A stretch of 64,000 nucleotides of DNA from an uncultured Lachnospiraceae bacterium. Lineage in GTDB: Bacteria; Bacillota; Clostridia; Lachnospirales; Lachnospiraceae. Made by a program: the position numbers and the translations under genes. Under the pieces are notes generated by a model. That model made no database searches. It was not told the DNA's origin and saw nothing but the letters and a program-made list of their open reading frames with translations. The number at the start of each line of letters is the position of its first letter. Positions within the stretch are counted from its first letter, which is position 1. The stretch is taken from NCBI GenBank assembly GCA_946414885.1, contig CAMKQH010000001.1, forward strand, positions 62,001 to 126,000. The letters are read 5' to 3'. Shown one piece after another: positions 1-10,214 of this stretch.

Positions 1-159
1 CTTGTCTATATTAGCTGTAACGTGAAGGGCAAGATCACCGTGAAGGAATGCCATTTTAACGGGACGCGGGAGAAGATCAGAAGGGCATCCGTGACGACCG
101 CGCTGATGCTGGCAAGAAGCTGCGTGTTGGAATATTTGAGTAAGGAAATGCTGAAATAA
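1..159 (+). CDS. cinA: C-terminal fragment of CinA-like (competence/damage-inducible) protein, truncated by window edge
   Basis: Open frame from base 1 to taa at 157-159 (LVYISCNVKGKITVKECHFNGTREKIRRASVTTALMLARSCVLEYLSKEMLK); position directly upstream of recA matches the common cinA-recA order. Confidence 0.5.
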   Translation, partial: LVYISCNVKGKITVKECHFNGTREKIRRASVTTALMLARSCVLEYLSKEMLK

Positions 160-177
160 AGATTTCTTAAATGATTA

Positions 178-230
178 TAAAATGTATTGCGGACCTTGCG
201 CAACGGCGGGGAACGTGATACATTTTTTTT
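178..230 (+). terminator. Rho-independent-like terminator after cinA
   Basis: aaatgtat (180-187) pairs with atacattt (218-225), followed by a T-run. Confidence 0.5.
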
Positions 231-444
231 ATCTGATTAGCGAGAACCCGTGAAGGCAGATTCCCTGCCGGCGGGATTCTTTGCGGCAACCGCGTTTTCT
301 TGCGCGAGCCCGCGGTCTGGCATTTCGCCGAAGATTTCAGAAGATTATAAAATTGAAAAAGAAGGAGGGATGCCATTGAGGGACGTATAATGGACTAAAT
401 TTGTGTTAACATGTCTTTGTAACAAAGATATTGCATGAAAACCA

Positions 445-473
445 TTGACAAAATCGAACAAATGTTTTATGAT
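445..473 (+). promoter_or_regulatory. recA sigma-A promoter
   Basis: TTGACA 445-450, 17 bp spacer, TATGAT 468-473. Confidence 0.75.
455..468 (+). promoter_or_regulatory. LexA/SOS box 1 in the promoter spacer
   Basis: CGAACAAATGTTTT matches Gram-positive SOS consensus CGAACRNRYGTTYC at 13/14. Confidence 0.65.
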
Positions 474-481
474 AACAACAG

Positions 482-495
482 CGAACATTTGTTCC
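482..495 (+). promoter_or_regulatory. LexA/SOS box 2 downstream of the -10
   Basis: CGAACATTTGTTCC matches CGAACRNRYGTTYC at 13/14. Confidence 0.65.
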
Positions 496-594
496 CAAAA
501 AGTATTGCCCAAGGGGCAAAGAGAGGGGAAAAGCCCAGGAACGGAATGGTTCCGGGCGACAAAGAAAACGCATATGAAAGCGGATGACAAATTC

Positions 595-1638
595 ATGGAT
601 GAAAAGCGAATGGAAAAAGAAGACAAGATGAAGGCGCTGGATGCAGCGCTCAGTCAGATTGAAAAGCAGTATGGCAAGGGAACGGTGATGCGCCTTGGCG
701 ATCCTTCCGCGAAAATGAACGTGGAGACGATCCCCACCGGATCCTTAAGCCTTGACATTGCCCTTGGACTTGGCGGAATTCCCAAGGGAAGGATCATTGA
801 GATTTACGGACCTGAATCCAGTGGTAAGACGACGGTAACCCTGCACATGATCGCGGAAGTGCAAAAGCGCGGCGGCATTGCCGGATTCATCGACGCGGAG
901 CATGCGCTGGATCCCGTATATGCAAAGAACATCGGCGTAAACATTGACGACCTCTACATTTCCCAGCCGGATAACGGCGAGCAGGCAATGGAGATCACGG
1001 AGACCATGGTACGTTCCGGAGCAATGGACATCGTGGTAGTTGACTCCGTTGCGGCGCTGGTTCCCAAGGCGGAAATCGACGGAGACATGGGCGACAGCCA
1101 CGTGGGACTGCAGGCAAGACTGATGTCCCAGGCACTGCGTAAGCTGACGGCCGTGATCAGCAAGTCCAACTGTACCGTGGTGTTTATCAACCAGCTTCGT
1201 GAGAAGATTGGCGTGATGTTCGGAAATCCGGAGACGACGACGGGCGGCCGTGCATTAAAATTCTATGCTTCCGTGCGTTTGGACGTACGACGCATCGAAT
1301 CCCTGAAGCAGGGCGGCGAAGTAATCGGTAACCGTACCCGCGTGAAGGTTGTAAAGAATAAGGTGGCGCCTCCTTTCAAGGAAGCAGAGTTCGACATCAT
1401 GTTTGGAGAGGGAATCTCTACTGCGGGAGACATTCTGGATCTGGCAGCATCCATCAACGTAGTGAATAAGTCCGGTGCATGGTATGCTTACCAAGGAGAG
1501 AAGATCGGCCAGGGACGCGAGAATGCAAAGCAATACCTTAAGGATAATCCGGCGGTTTGCGACGAGATCGAGGAGAAGATCAGGGCGCATTTTAATCTGA
1601 ACGGAGAGCAGGCATCGGATGGTTTGCCTGAGGAGTAA
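595..1638 (+). CDS. recA: Recombinase RecA (exact start uncertain; the ORF-track start at 445 lies in the promoter)
   Basis: [32 protein letters not shown] Walker [36 protein letters not shown]. Confidence 0.97.
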   Translation: MDEKRMEKEDKMKALDAALSQIEKQYGKGTVMRLGDPSAKMNVETIPTGSLSLDIALGLGGIPKGRIIEIYGPESSGKTTVTLHMIAEVQKRGGIAGFIDAEHALDPVYAKNIGVNIDDLYISQPDNGEQAMEITETMVRSGAMDIVVVDSVAALVPKAEIDGDMGDSHVGLQARLMSQALRKLTAVISKSNCTVVFINQLREKIGVMFGNPETTTGGRALKFYASVRLDVRRIESLKQGGEVIGNRTRVKVVKNKVAPPFKEAEFDIMFGEGISTAGDILDLAASINVVNKSGAWYAYQGEKIGQGRENAKQYLKDNPAVCDEIEEKIRAHFNLNGEQASDGLPEE

Positions 1639-1653
1639 GCGAGGAAAATAGGA

Positions 1654-2271
1654 ATGATCATTACGGGAATTGCGGACGTGACCAAATCCCGAAGCAGGAT
1701 CAGCATTGACGGGGAGTTCGCCTTTGTTTTGTACAAGGGCGAACTTCGTCGCTTTCACCTGCAAGTGGGGGAGGAACTGAGAGAAAAAGACTACGAGACG
1801 ATCACAAAGGAAATCTTGCCAAAGAGGGCGAAACTCCGGGCAATGAATTTGCTGTTAAAGAAGGATTATACGACTGCAAAGCTTCGGGAAAAACTGCGGG
1901 AGGGCGGTTATCCTGAGGAGATCGTTCAGGAAGCCCTGGATTACGTGGCATCTTATCATTATACGGATGACCTGCGCTTTGCCTTGGATTTTATACAGTG
2001 TCATCAGGAGAACAGGTCCCGCCTTAGAATGGAGCAGGATCTCAGGACAAAGGGAATTCCCGAGGACGTGGTGGAGCAGGCGTTTGCGGAATGGGAGGCG
2101 GCCGGCGGCGTACAGGATGAGGATCAAATGATCCGGGAATTGTTTAGAAAACGAGGGTTTGATCCGCAAAACGCAACGGTTTCCGAGCAAAATCGGGAGT
2201 ATGCATTTTTGATGCGAAAGGGATTTTCGGCAGATTGCATTAGAAAAGCAATTTTTCATTCTTATACTTGA
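1654..2271 (+). CDS. recX: Regulatory protein RecX
   Basis: Downstream of recA; RecX-like helical repeats (KLREKLREGGYPEEIVQEALDYV; RMEQDLRTKGIPEDVVEQAF). Confidence 0.85.
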   Translation: MIITGIADVTKSRSRISIDGEFAFVLYKGELRRFHLQVGEELREKDYETITKEILPKRAKLRAMNLLLKKDYTTAKLREKLREGGYPEEIVQEALDYVASYHYTDDLRFALDFIQCHQENRSRLRMEQDLRTKGIPEDVVEQAFAEWEAAGGVQDEDQMIRELFRKRGFDPQNATVSEQNREYAFLMRKGFSADCIRKAIFHSYT

Positions 2272-2353
2272 CATACCAATAATTTGCGTTTATCATTGAA
2301 GTGTTGTGAATTGCTTTTGAACTGTGAAAATTTCATAAGGAGGTGCTCCAGAA

Positions 2354-3907
2354 ATGCCTGATTTTGTATGGCTGATGATTCTTCTGGTAGCAGTAGCCGT
2401 AACCGCAGTGATTTCCAGCGTTCTTTCTGCTTCCGTACAGAAGAGGAAGACGGAAGAGACAATCGGAAAGGCCGAAGATAAAGCGAGAAGCATTATCGAC
2501 GAGGCTTTAAAGACTGCGGAAGCGAAGAAGCGTGAAGCGCTCCTCGAGGTCAAGGAAGAGTCCATTCGCACGAAGAATGAACTCGATAAGGAGATCAAGG
2601 AACGCAGGGCTGAGGCGCAGAGATCTGAGAGAAGGCTGCAGCAGAAGGAAGAAAACATCGATAAAAAGGCAGATGCCATTGAAAAGCGCGAGCAAAGTTT
2701 ATCCGCGAAGGAAGAAAACCTGAACAAGATGAAGGTTGAGATTTCCAAGTTAAACGAGCAACGCTTACAGGAACTGGAGCGAATTTCCGGCTTAACCTCT
2801 GAACAGGCAAAAGACTACTTATTGAAAATTGTTGAAGATGAAGTGAAGCATGAAACGGCCGTGATGATCAAGGAAATGGAGAGTCGGGCCAAGGAAGAAG
2901 CTGACAAGAAGGCGAAGGAATACGTAGTGAACGCAATCCAGAGATGTGCAGCAGATTACGTCTCTGAAACCACGATTTCCGTTGTACAGTTGCCCAGCGA
3001 TGAGATGAAGGGAAGGATCATCGGTCGTGAAGGCCGAAACATCCGTACGTTGGAAACCATGACTGGCGTTGACCTGATCATAGATGATACGCCTGAAGCA
3101 GTCGTGCTTTCCGGTTTTGATCCCATTCGTCGTGAAGTTGCAAGAATTGCGCTGGAGAAATTGATCGTGGACGGACGAATCCATCCTGCCAGAATCGAAG
3201 AGACTGTCGAGAAGGCACAGAAGGAAGTCGAAGTCATGATCAAGGAAGAGGGCGAATCCGCACTCCTCGAAGTAGGCGTGCATGGCATTCATCCTGAACT
3301 CGTGAGACTCCTCGGAAAGATGAAGTTCAGGACCAGTTATGGTCAGAACGTATTAAAGCATTCCATTGAGGTAGCGCATTTATCCGGACTGCTTGCCGCA
3401 GAAATGGGTCTCGACGTCAGACTTGCAAAGAGAGCTGGTCTGCTTCATGACATTGGAAAATCCATCGATCGTGAGATGGAAGGTTCCCACGTACAGTTGG
3501 GTGCCGAGCTTTGTAGGAAGTATAAGGAGAATGCCGTTGTGATCAACGCGGTAGAATCCCACCACGGCGACGTGGAGCCTACTTCCCTGATTGCATGCAT
3601 TGTACAAGCTGCTGATACAATATCCGCTGCAAGACCGGGAGCAAGAAGAGAAACGCTGGAGACCTATACCAGCAGATTAAAACAATTAGAAGACATCACA
3701 AACAATTTCAAGGGCGTAGAAAAATCTTTTGCAATTCAGGCAGGTCGTGAGGTTCGCGTAATGGTAGTACCTGAGCAGGTATCAGATGCCGACATGGTAC
3801 TGATGGCGCGTGACATTTCCAAGAAGATCGAGACCGAGATGGAATATCCTGGTCAGATCAAGGTGAACGTCATTCGTGAAAGCCGCGTAATTGATTACGC
3901 TAAGTAA
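2354..3907 (+). CDS. rny: Ribonuclease Y
   Basis: N-terminal TM plus coiled coil, KH domain ([15 protein letters not shown]), HD domain ([10 protein letters not shown]). Confidence 0.95.
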   Translation: MPDFVWLMILLVAVAVTAVISSVLSASVQKRKTEETIGKAEDKARSIIDEALKTAEAKKREALLEVKEESIRTKNELDKEIKERRAEAQRSERRLQQKEENIDKKADAIEKREQSLSAKEENLNKMKVEISKLNEQRLQELERISGLTSEQAKDYLLKIVEDEVKHETAVMIKEMESRAKEEADKKAKEYVVNAIQRCAADYVSETTISVVQLPSDEMKGRIIGREGRNIRTLETMTGVDLIIDDTPEAVVLSGFDPIRREVARIALEKLIVDGRIHPARIEETVEKAQKEVEVMIKEEGESALLEVGVHGIHPELVRLLGKMKFRTSYGQNVLKHSIEVAHLSGLLAAEMGLDVRLAKRAGLLHDIGKSIDREMEGSHVQLGAELCRKYKENAVVINAVESHHGDVEPTSLIACIVQAADTISAARPGARRETLETYTSRLKQLEDITNNFKGVEKSFAIQAGREVRVMVVPEQVSDADMVLMARDISKKIETEMEYPGQIKVNVIRESRVIDYAK

Positions 3908-3957
3908 TGCCATTCCAGAAGATCCACAGTGTTTGACCTAAAATTTCATAAGAGCTT

Positions 3958-3996
3958 AAAACACCGTACCCCAAAAGGGTACGGTGTTTTTGTATT
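3958..3996 (+). terminator. Terminator after rny
   Basis: aaaacaccgtaccc / gggtacggtgtttt perfect 14 bp stem followed by T-rich tract. Confidence 0.9.
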
Positions 3997-4096
3997 TTTT
4001 TAAAAAATCCTCTTGTTAAATCCAGAATCATATAGTATGATATTCGAGATGTATGATTGTATACGATTATCCAAAGTGTTTTGCAAGGAGTAAAAA

Positions 4097-5386
4097 ATGA
4101 AAGCATATCAGGAATTGAGCAGAGAGGAATTGTTGAACTTAAATGATGAGCTGGAAAGAGCTTTTAACATCGTAAAGGAAAAGGGTCTGAAGCTTGACAT
4201 GTCTAGAGGAAAGCCTTCCGTTGCGCAGTTGGAGATGGGAATGGGATTGTTGGATGCATTGGATTCCAAGAGTTGCATGAAGACCGCTGCTGGCATGGAT
4301 ACCAGAAACTATGGACTCCTTGACGGTATTCCCGAGGCAAAAAAGCTCATGGCGGACATCATGCAGGTACAGCCTGAGAACGTGATCGTTTGCGGCAATG
4401 CGAGCCTGCCCATCATGTATGACACAATTTCCAGATCAATGACTCACGGCGTTATGGGATCTACTCCCTGGTGCAAATTGGATCAGGTGAAATTCCTTTG
4501 TCCTGCGCCGGGATATGACAGACATTTTGCAATCACGCAGCATTTTGGCATTGAAATGATCACCATTCCCATGACGCCCCAGGGACCGGACATGGATTTG
4601 GTTGAGAAGTACGTAAGCGAGGATCCCGCAATTAAGGGCATTTGGTGCGTTCCGAAGTATTCCAATCCGCAGGGATACACGTATTCGGACGAGACCGTAA
4701 AGCGCTTTGCGGCATTGAAGCCTGCAGCAAAGGATTTTAGGATTTTCTGGGATAACGCTTATGCAGTGCATGATCTCTATGAGGATCGTTCGGATTCCTT
4801 GTTGGAAATCTTGGGAGAGTGTGAGAAGGCCGGAAATCCTGACATGGTTTATGAGTTTGCGTCTACGTCCAAGATCAGTTTTGCCGGTGCCGGCATTGCG
4901 GCCGTAGCATCTTCCAAGGGAAATCTCGATTTCATGAGGAAATCCATGACGATCCAAACGATCGGTTATGACAAGATCAATCAGTTGCTGCATGCAAATT
5001 ACTTCAAGGACATCCAGGGGATCAAGGCACAGATGATCAAGCATGCGCAGATCTTGCGCCCGAAGTTCGAGGCAGTATTGAATATTTTGGACGAGGAACT
5101 CGGCGGACTTGGCATCGGCGAGTGGACGAAACCAAATGGCGGTTACTTCATTTCTTTTGACGCCATGGAGGGCTGTGCAAAGGAGATCGTTGCAAAATGC
5201 AAGGAAGCAGGCGTCGTTTTGACGGGTGCCGGAGCAACGTATCCCTATGGAAAGGATCCCAAGGACAGCAACATCCGCATTGCGCCTTCTTTCCCTACGC
5301 CGGAAGAGATGGCACAGGCAACGGATCTGTTTGTGCTCTGCGTAAAGCTGGTGAGCGTGAAAAAGCTGCTTGAGAAGACTGCTTAA
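4097..5386 (+). CDS. PLP-dependent aminotransferase (class I / MocR-aminotransferase-like)
   Basis: DMSRGKPS, NYGLLDGIPEAKKLMADIMQV, STSKISFAGAGIA (PLP Lys), RIAPSFPTPEEM. Confidence 0.85.
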   Translation: MKAYQELSREELLNLNDELERAFNIVKEKGLKLDMSRGKPSVAQLEMGMGLLDALDSKSCMKTAAGMDTRNYGLLDGIPEAKKLMADIMQVQPENVIVCGNASLPIMYDTISRSMTHGVMGSTPWCKLDQVKFLCPAPGYDRHFAITQHFGIEMITIPMTPQGPDMDLVEKYVSEDPAIKGIWCVPKYSNPQGYTYSDETVKRFAALKPAAKDFRIFWDNAYAVHDLYEDRSDSLLEILGECEKAGNPDMVYEFASTSKISFAGAGIAAVASSKGNLDFMRKSMTIQTIGYDKINQLLHANYFKDIQGIKAQMIKHAQILRPKFEAVLNILDEELGGLGIGEWTKPNGGYFISFDAMEGCAKEIVAKCKEAGVVLTGAGATYPYGKDPKDSNIRIAPSFPTPEEMAQATDLFVLCVKLVSVKKLLEKTA

Positions 5387-5425
5387 GTGTTAAGAGCATT
5401 AGGTAAATTGAAGATTTAGGCATAA

Positions 5426-6043
5426 ATGAAATGCCGGTCGCGTAAAATGGACAGACGAAAGCCCGATGGGGTTGGAAGGAGAAACCGTTTGAAGAAATGG
5501 ATTCAAAGACTTCCGCTGTTACCTTTGTGCGCGGCCGGTTTTTTGTGTGGAATTCTTTGCTGTTTGTTTATGGGACAGGCAGATGGCGCCCTTGCGCCGG
5601 AGAGGCTTCGACGGATGCGAGAGGAGATGCCGGATCCTAAAGCTCTGTTGCCCTGCGTTTGCTGGAGCCGCGGGAAATGGATCATGGGTCTGGGAATCCT
5701 GGCGACAACGTATTTGGCACCGGCTGCATGCTGCGGTGCGGCAGCGTGGATGGGTTGGAGCCTTGGCGCATTTTCGTGCGTGGCCCTTTCAAACTATGGC
5801 ATTAAGGGGCTCTTGCTGATCTTTGCCGGCATTTTTCCGCAATGGCTTTTTTATGCCCCGGGGTTTTATTTTTGGATGGAGTGGTGTATGGAATTGTACC
5901 GCGGGATCAGCCACCGGTGCGCATTGCACAAAAAAAATTGCCTGATCAGGATGCTTCTTTGTTTGCTCTTTTTGGGAATTGGCATTTTTACGGAATGCTT
6001 TTGGAATCCCGTCGTACTTCATGGGATTCTTTCCCGGTTTTGA
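5426..6043 (+). CDS. Membrane protein, SpoIIM-like
   Basis: About five TM segments; LLLIFAGIFPQWLFYAPGF resembles the stage II sporulation protein M family. Confidence 0.5.
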   Translation: MKCRSRKMDRRKPDGVGRRNRLKKWIQRLPLLPLCAAGFLCGILCCLFMGQADGALAPERLRRMREEMPDPKALLPCVCWSRGKWIMGLGILATTYLAPAACCGAAAWMGWSLGAFSCVALSNYGIKGLLLIFAGIFPQWLFYAPGFYFWMEWCMELYRGISHRCALHKKNCLIRMLLCLLFLGIGIFTECFWNPVVLHGILSRF

Positions 6044-6086
6044 AGAAAAGAAGCATGCCTGCAGGCAACGTTATAAAATGAAATTC

Positions 6087-7115
6087 TTATTCAAATTCAG
6101 CGATTTCATGAATCAGGCGATCCGTGTCAGCCCAGCCAAGGCAGGGATCGGTAATGGATTTGCCATAGATGCCGCCGCCGACCTTTTGGGAACCTTCCTC
6201 AATGTAGCTTTCGATCATCAGACCCTTTACGAGAGAGTGGATCTCAGGATTTACCTTACGGCTGTGCATGATCTCCTTGGCAATTCTGATCTGCTCGGCA
6301 AACTGCTTGTTGGAATTGGAATGGTTCGTGTCGATGACGCAGGCCGGGTTCTTCAGATCCATCTTATGATACATTTCCAAAAGATGAACGATGTCTTCAT
6401 AATGGTAATTCGGAATGTTCTGACCATGTTTGTTCGTTGCACCGCGAAGGATGGTGTGCGCCAGCTCATTTCCGCTGGTGTTCACTTCCCAGCCGCGATA
6501 GATGAAGGAATGTCCGTGCTGCGCCGCGTAAACGGAGTTCAGCATAACGGACAAGTCCCCGCTAGTGGGATTCTTCATGCCTGCGGGTACGTCAAAACCG
6601 CTGACGGTAAGTCTGTGCTGCTGATCCTCAACGGACCGGGCACCTACTGCAACGTAGGAGAGAATGTCAGATAGATAACGGTAATTCTCGGGATAAAGCA
6701 TTTCGTCTGCGGAGGTCAGTCCCGTCTCGCTCATGGCGCGGATGTGCATTTTGCGGATGGCGATGAGGCCTGCCAGCAGGTCGGGTTTTTTCTCGGGATC
6801 CGGCTGATGCACCATGCCCTTGTAGCCCTCACCGGTGGTGCGGGGCTTGTTGGTGTAGATGCGGGGGATTAGGAGAACCTTATCCTTTACGCTTTCCTGT
6901 ACCTTGGCAAGACGCGATACGTAATCACATACGGAATCCTCATTATCAGCGGAACAGGGGCCGATGATCAAAAGGAATTTATTCGTCTTGCCGGTGATCA
7001 CGTCGCGGATCTCGGCATCTCTTTTTTCCTTTAACTGTGCTAATCCCGCGGGTAGGGGATATTCCTCCTTGATCTCAGCGGGAGTTGGTAACTTTCGTAT
7101 AAATTCAAAACTCAT
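6087..7115 (-). CDS. aroF: 3-deoxy-7-phosphoheptulonate synthase (DAHP synthase, class I)
   Basis: LLIIGPCSADNEDSVCDYVSRLA, RIYTNKPRTTGEGYKGMVHQPD, VGARSVEDQQHR. Confidence 0.93.
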   Translation of the reverse strand: MSFEFIRKLPTPAEIKEEYPLPAGLAQLKEKRDAEIRDVITGKTNKFLLIIGPCSADNEDSVCDYVSRLAKVQESVKDKVLLIPRIYTNKPRTTGEGYKGMVHQPDPEKKPDLLAGLIAIRKMHIRAMSETGLTSADEMLYPENYRYLSDILSYVAVGARSVEDQQHRLTVSGFDVPAGMKNPTSGDLSVMLNSVYAAQHGHSFIYRGWEVNTSGNELAHTILRGATNKHGQNIPNYHYEDIVHLLEMYHKMDLKNPACVIDTNHSNSNKQFAEQIRIAKEIMHSRKVNPEIHSLVKGLMIESYIEEGSQKVGGGIYGKSITDPCLGWADTDRLIHEIAEFE

Positions 7116-7162
7116 TGGCAGTCATCCTTTCAAAAAATAGACGTTTACGTAAATCATCGACT

Positions 7163-7191
7163 ATTATAAGCCAATCGTCTCAAATTTGCAA
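7163..7191 (-). promoter_or_regulatory. Sigma-A promoter of the DAHP synthase gene
   Basis: Minus strand TTGCAA - 17 bp - TATAAT. Confidence 0.65.
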
Positions 7192-7463
7192 GAAAAAATT
7201 TTGCGGTTTAAAGTGCTAAAGCCAATTTGTCGTTCATCCTTAAATTTTGTCGTTCATCCAAATGTTGTTGTAATCCTGAAGGGTTGGGGAGATAATGGTT
7301 ATACTTGTATGGAAGATTATGACTATGGTATTTTGGCAAGAGATTCGTACAAGCGAGACGACGGTATGGTTGGCGTTATTATATTTGGAATGGTTAAGCT
7401 GAACTAATAAACCGGCGTAAGATTCTCTTAACTATTTTAAGTTACGTGAAGGGGAAGATAAGA

Positions 7464-9656
7464 ATGAAAAAAAACATACCCGTAACATTTCTGGTGATGC
7501 TTTTCTTATGGAGTGCTTGTGGCATAATTGACAAGAATCCCACGATAACGCAGGAAGAAAAGTCTTTCTACGTCGCTGAAAAGCTTTTTCGCGAAGATAA
7601 TTATGAGTGGTTATCTTCTTGCCATGCGGGAACTAGCATTTATGATATTGGGCGTGATGAGGAAAAACAGGAATATTGTGTATGGAGATACGATTGTGAA
7701 ACTCTTAGCGTGACAAAGACGGTTTTGGCAACGGATAATCTTCGCTTTGTGAGATACGTGCGAGGATACGTTGGTGCGGATGGCTTGTTACATACTTTAT
7801 GTGGAACCGTAAATGAAGCGGGGACGGCCGTGGAGGATTATTATCTTTGCGCGTTTGACGCAGAAGGAAGGATGTGTGGCAAACGAAAAGTGACAAAGGG
7901 AGTTACCCAAGTTATGGAAAAAAATAACGTGGGATTTCAATACTCTTTTGTATTGCCAGATGATAAACTTTTGATTTTCAGCACGTATTCGATTGGCACT
8001 AAAATGAGTCGCATTTCTGAAGATGGAAACATTGAGTGGGAAAAGAAGCTGGGTAAATTCGGACTCTTTGATTGTCAGATTCGCGAAGATGGGAAGATTT
8101 TGCTTTTAGAATATCGGGATTCCGGAAGAAAGATTTCCATGTCCGAGGTTAACGCAGATAACGGAAAGCGAAAAACGCTAATCGGCGATCTGCAATTACC
8201 GTATGGCACAATGCCTGTTTTTGCGTGGGGACGAGATCAACAAATGATATGTTTTCAAACAACGGAATGCGTTTGGGAATATGACGTAGCGGAGAATAAA
8301 TTAAAACAGATGTTTTCCTTTGAAGACAGTATGCTAGATGGAAGAAACGCAGGAGACTTATGGCAACGGGCAGACGGGGACTGGTGTCTGCGATACATAA
8401 CAATGAATGGGGACGAGCATGATTTTTCTGCATATACTACGGAGTTAATCAAACTAAGCAAAACAGAGAATGATGCAACGGATAAAGTTGAACTGACGTA
8501 TGCAGTAGTCGGTCCTGAAAATTTATTTATGGATGATGCGATTTCTTTTAATCTATCGCAAAATCAAATAAAGATTACCGTAAAAACATATGAGAATGTG
8601 GAAAGATTTTTGACGGACGTTATTGCGGGCAATCATCCGGATTTGGTGAATCTGGATGACGGAGAGATTTATGAGACGCTGAAAGAAAAGGAACTGCTGG
8701 AGGATTTAAGTAACTATTTTGAACAGGATGGTGACGTGTCCGGGGAGGACTTTCTCCCAAAATCGCTGGAGTTTTATGAGGAAAACGGAAAGATTTATTC
8801 CATACCCTATGGTTTGGTAATTTATGCCATGATGGGGGAGGACAGGTATCTTGGAAACTACGCGGCATGGGATTTGTCGCAGTTTAGGGAGTTTTTGAGG
8901 TCTCTTCCAAATGAAAAACTGGCAACAAGCGGATGCTCAAATCAGGAGTTTCTTTTTCAATTGTGTTACAATCACATGGATCATTTTGTTGACGGCACAA
9001 AGAGAACTTGTAATTTTCAAACAAATGAGTTTATGGATTTTTTGGAAATTGCTTCTTTTTTCCCAGAGGAGAACCTTGATGATGATGCCATATGGGAGAA
9101 GAGGAGGAATGCGATTTTATCCGGTGAGAGTATTTTGAAGATTGTGAGTATTGGGGAATTCTCAGAATATGAATACGAAAGAGCCATGTTTCCGGGGAAA
9201 GGCAGAATTGTCGGATTTCCTACGGATCATGGTAATGGGGTCAGTTTAGGGAGCGGTGGGATAGCTCCTGCCATAATGAGGACGAGTAGACGTAAAGAAG
9301 AGGCGTGGGAGTTTATAAAATATGTGTTAACCAAAGAAAAGAATCACTTGTATACCTCGTTATTTCCATCTTATAAGCCAGTACTGAACGAGATTTTTGA
9401 GGAGGCGCGTGAACAGGTGGGTACGGATTACCAATGTCAATATGGAGATCACGTGTCTTACGTACCGCATGCCTCTCTTTCAGAGATTGAGGAATTACAA
9501 AATCTTCTGAATGTTGGACAAGCTGCAAAAGGCGGAAGTGAGAAGATTCTGCAGATCATATGGGAAGAGGCTGAGGTATATTTCAAAGGTGGCATGAGTG
9601 CGAAAGAAGCGGCAGAAAAAATTCAGAATCGCGTGGCACTGTATTTGAGTGAATAG
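7464..9656 (+). CDS. Large lipoprotein: N-terminal beta-propeller-like region plus C-terminal family-1 extracellular solute-binding domain
   Basis: Signal peptide with lipobox (LFLWSACG); solute-binding-like C-half (YSIPYGLVIYAMMGEDRYLGNYAAWDLSQF, GGIAPAIMRTSRRKEEAWEFIKYVLT). Confidence 0.7.
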   Translation: MKKNIPVTFLVMLFLWSACGIIDKNPTITQEEKSFYVAEKLFREDNYEWLSSCHAGTSIYDIGRDEEKQEYCVWRYDCETLSVTKTVLATDNLRFVRYVRGYVGADGLLHTLCGTVNEAGTAVEDYYLCAFDAEGRMCGKRKVTKGVTQVMEKNNVGFQYSFVLPDDKLLIFSTYSIGTKMSRISEDGNIEWEKKLGKFGLFDCQIREDGKILLLEYRDSGRKISMSEVNADNGKRKTLIGDLQLPYGTMPVFAWGRDQQMICFQTTECVWEYDVAENKLKQMFSFEDSMLDGRNAGDLWQRADGDWCLRYITMNGDEHDFSAYTTELIKLSKTENDATDKVELTYAVVGPENLFMDDAISFNLSQNQIKITVKTYENVERFLTDVIAGNHPDLVNLDDGEIYETLKEKELLEDLSNYFEQDGDVSGEDFLPKSLEFYEENGKIYSIPYGLVIYAMMGEDRYLGNYAAWDLSQFREFLRSLPNEKLATSGCSNQEFLFQLCYNHMDHFVDGTKRTCNFQTNEFMDFLEIASFFPEENLDDDAIWEKRRNAILSGESILKIVSIGEFSEYEYERAMFPGKGRIVGFPTDHGNGVSLGSGGIAPAIMRTSRRKEEAWEFIKYVLTKEKNHLYTSLFPSYKPVLNEIFEEAREQVGTDYQCQYGDHVSYVPHASLSEIEELQNLLNVGQAAKGGSEKILQIIWEEAEVYFKGGMSAKEAAEKIQNRVALYLSE

Positions 9657-9746
9657 CTTTCGGGAGTATCTGCAATGAAGTGACGTAATTTAAGCGGATA
9701 AAGCACGGAATACGTCAAAGAAGTCATGTGCTGAAAAAATATGTCC

Positions 9747-9775
9747 TTTACAAGAAAAAACAAACGTGTTATACT
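9747..9775 (+). promoter_or_regulatory. rpsO promoter
   Basis: TTTACA - 17 bp - TATACT. Confidence 0.6.
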
Positions 9776-9780
9776 ACAAA

Positions 9781-9841
9781 AGCGTGAGCAAACCGGCGCC
9801 CAGATCAGGGACAGCTCTGACCCGGTCTTAGTGCCTGGTGT
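9781..9841 (+). promoter_or_regulatory. Possible S15 (rpsO) leader RNA structure
   Basis: GC-rich self-complementary segment between rpsO promoter and SD, where S15 autoregulatory leaders occur; not verified by folding. Confidence 0.4.
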
Positions 9842-9873
9842 TAACATTTTATATCATTAGGAGGAAAAGAGCA

Positions 9874-10140
9874 ATGATTTCTAAGGAAAAGAAAACCGCA
9901 ATCATGAACGAGTATGCCAGAACCCCTGGCGACACCGGATCACCTGAGGTACAGATCGCAGTTCTGTCCGCAAGAATCCAGGAGCTTACCGAGCATCTGA
10001 AGGAGAACCCCAAGGATCATCATTCCCGTCGCGGAATGCTGAAGATGGTAGGTCAGAGACGTGGCCTTCTTGCTTACCTGAAGAAGAAGGATCTTGAGAG
10101 ATATCGTGCACTGATCGAGAAGCTTGGCTTAAGAAAATAA
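9874..10140 (+). CDS. rpsO: 30S ribosomal protein S15
   Basis: [65 protein letters not shown] aggagg 9859-9864. Confidence 0.97.
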   Translation: MISKEKKTAIMNEYARTPGDTGSPEVQIAVLSARIQELTEHLKENPKDHHSRRGMLKMVGQRRGLLAYLKKKDLERYRALIEKLGLRK

Positions 10141-10153
10141 TTCAGGAAAAAAG

Positions 10154-10185
10154 AGCGGAGATGGCCCGCATGCGGGCGCTCCGCT
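10154..10185 (+). other. Intercistronic hairpin between rpsO and pnp
   Basis: agcggag (10154-10160)/ctccgct (10179-10185) enclosing gcccgca/tgcgggc; no strong T-tract. Confidence 0.65.
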
Positions 10186-10214
10186 TATGTTTCTTTAAAA
10201 GAATCGGTAAACCC

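Noticed and set aside
445-594. N-terminal extension of the recA ORF
   Set aside because: Begins at the -35 hexamer of the recA promoter and spans both LexA boxes, so it is not translated; the ORF-track start is an artefact
5979-6674. 231 aa plus-strand ORF overlapping aroF
   Set aside because: Antisense to the conserved DAHP synthase CDS
7186-7407. 73 aa ORF (MQEKILRFKVLK...)
   Set aside because: Starts inside the divergent DAHP synthase promoter, no clear SD, no recognised family; could be a degenerate fragment but not supportable
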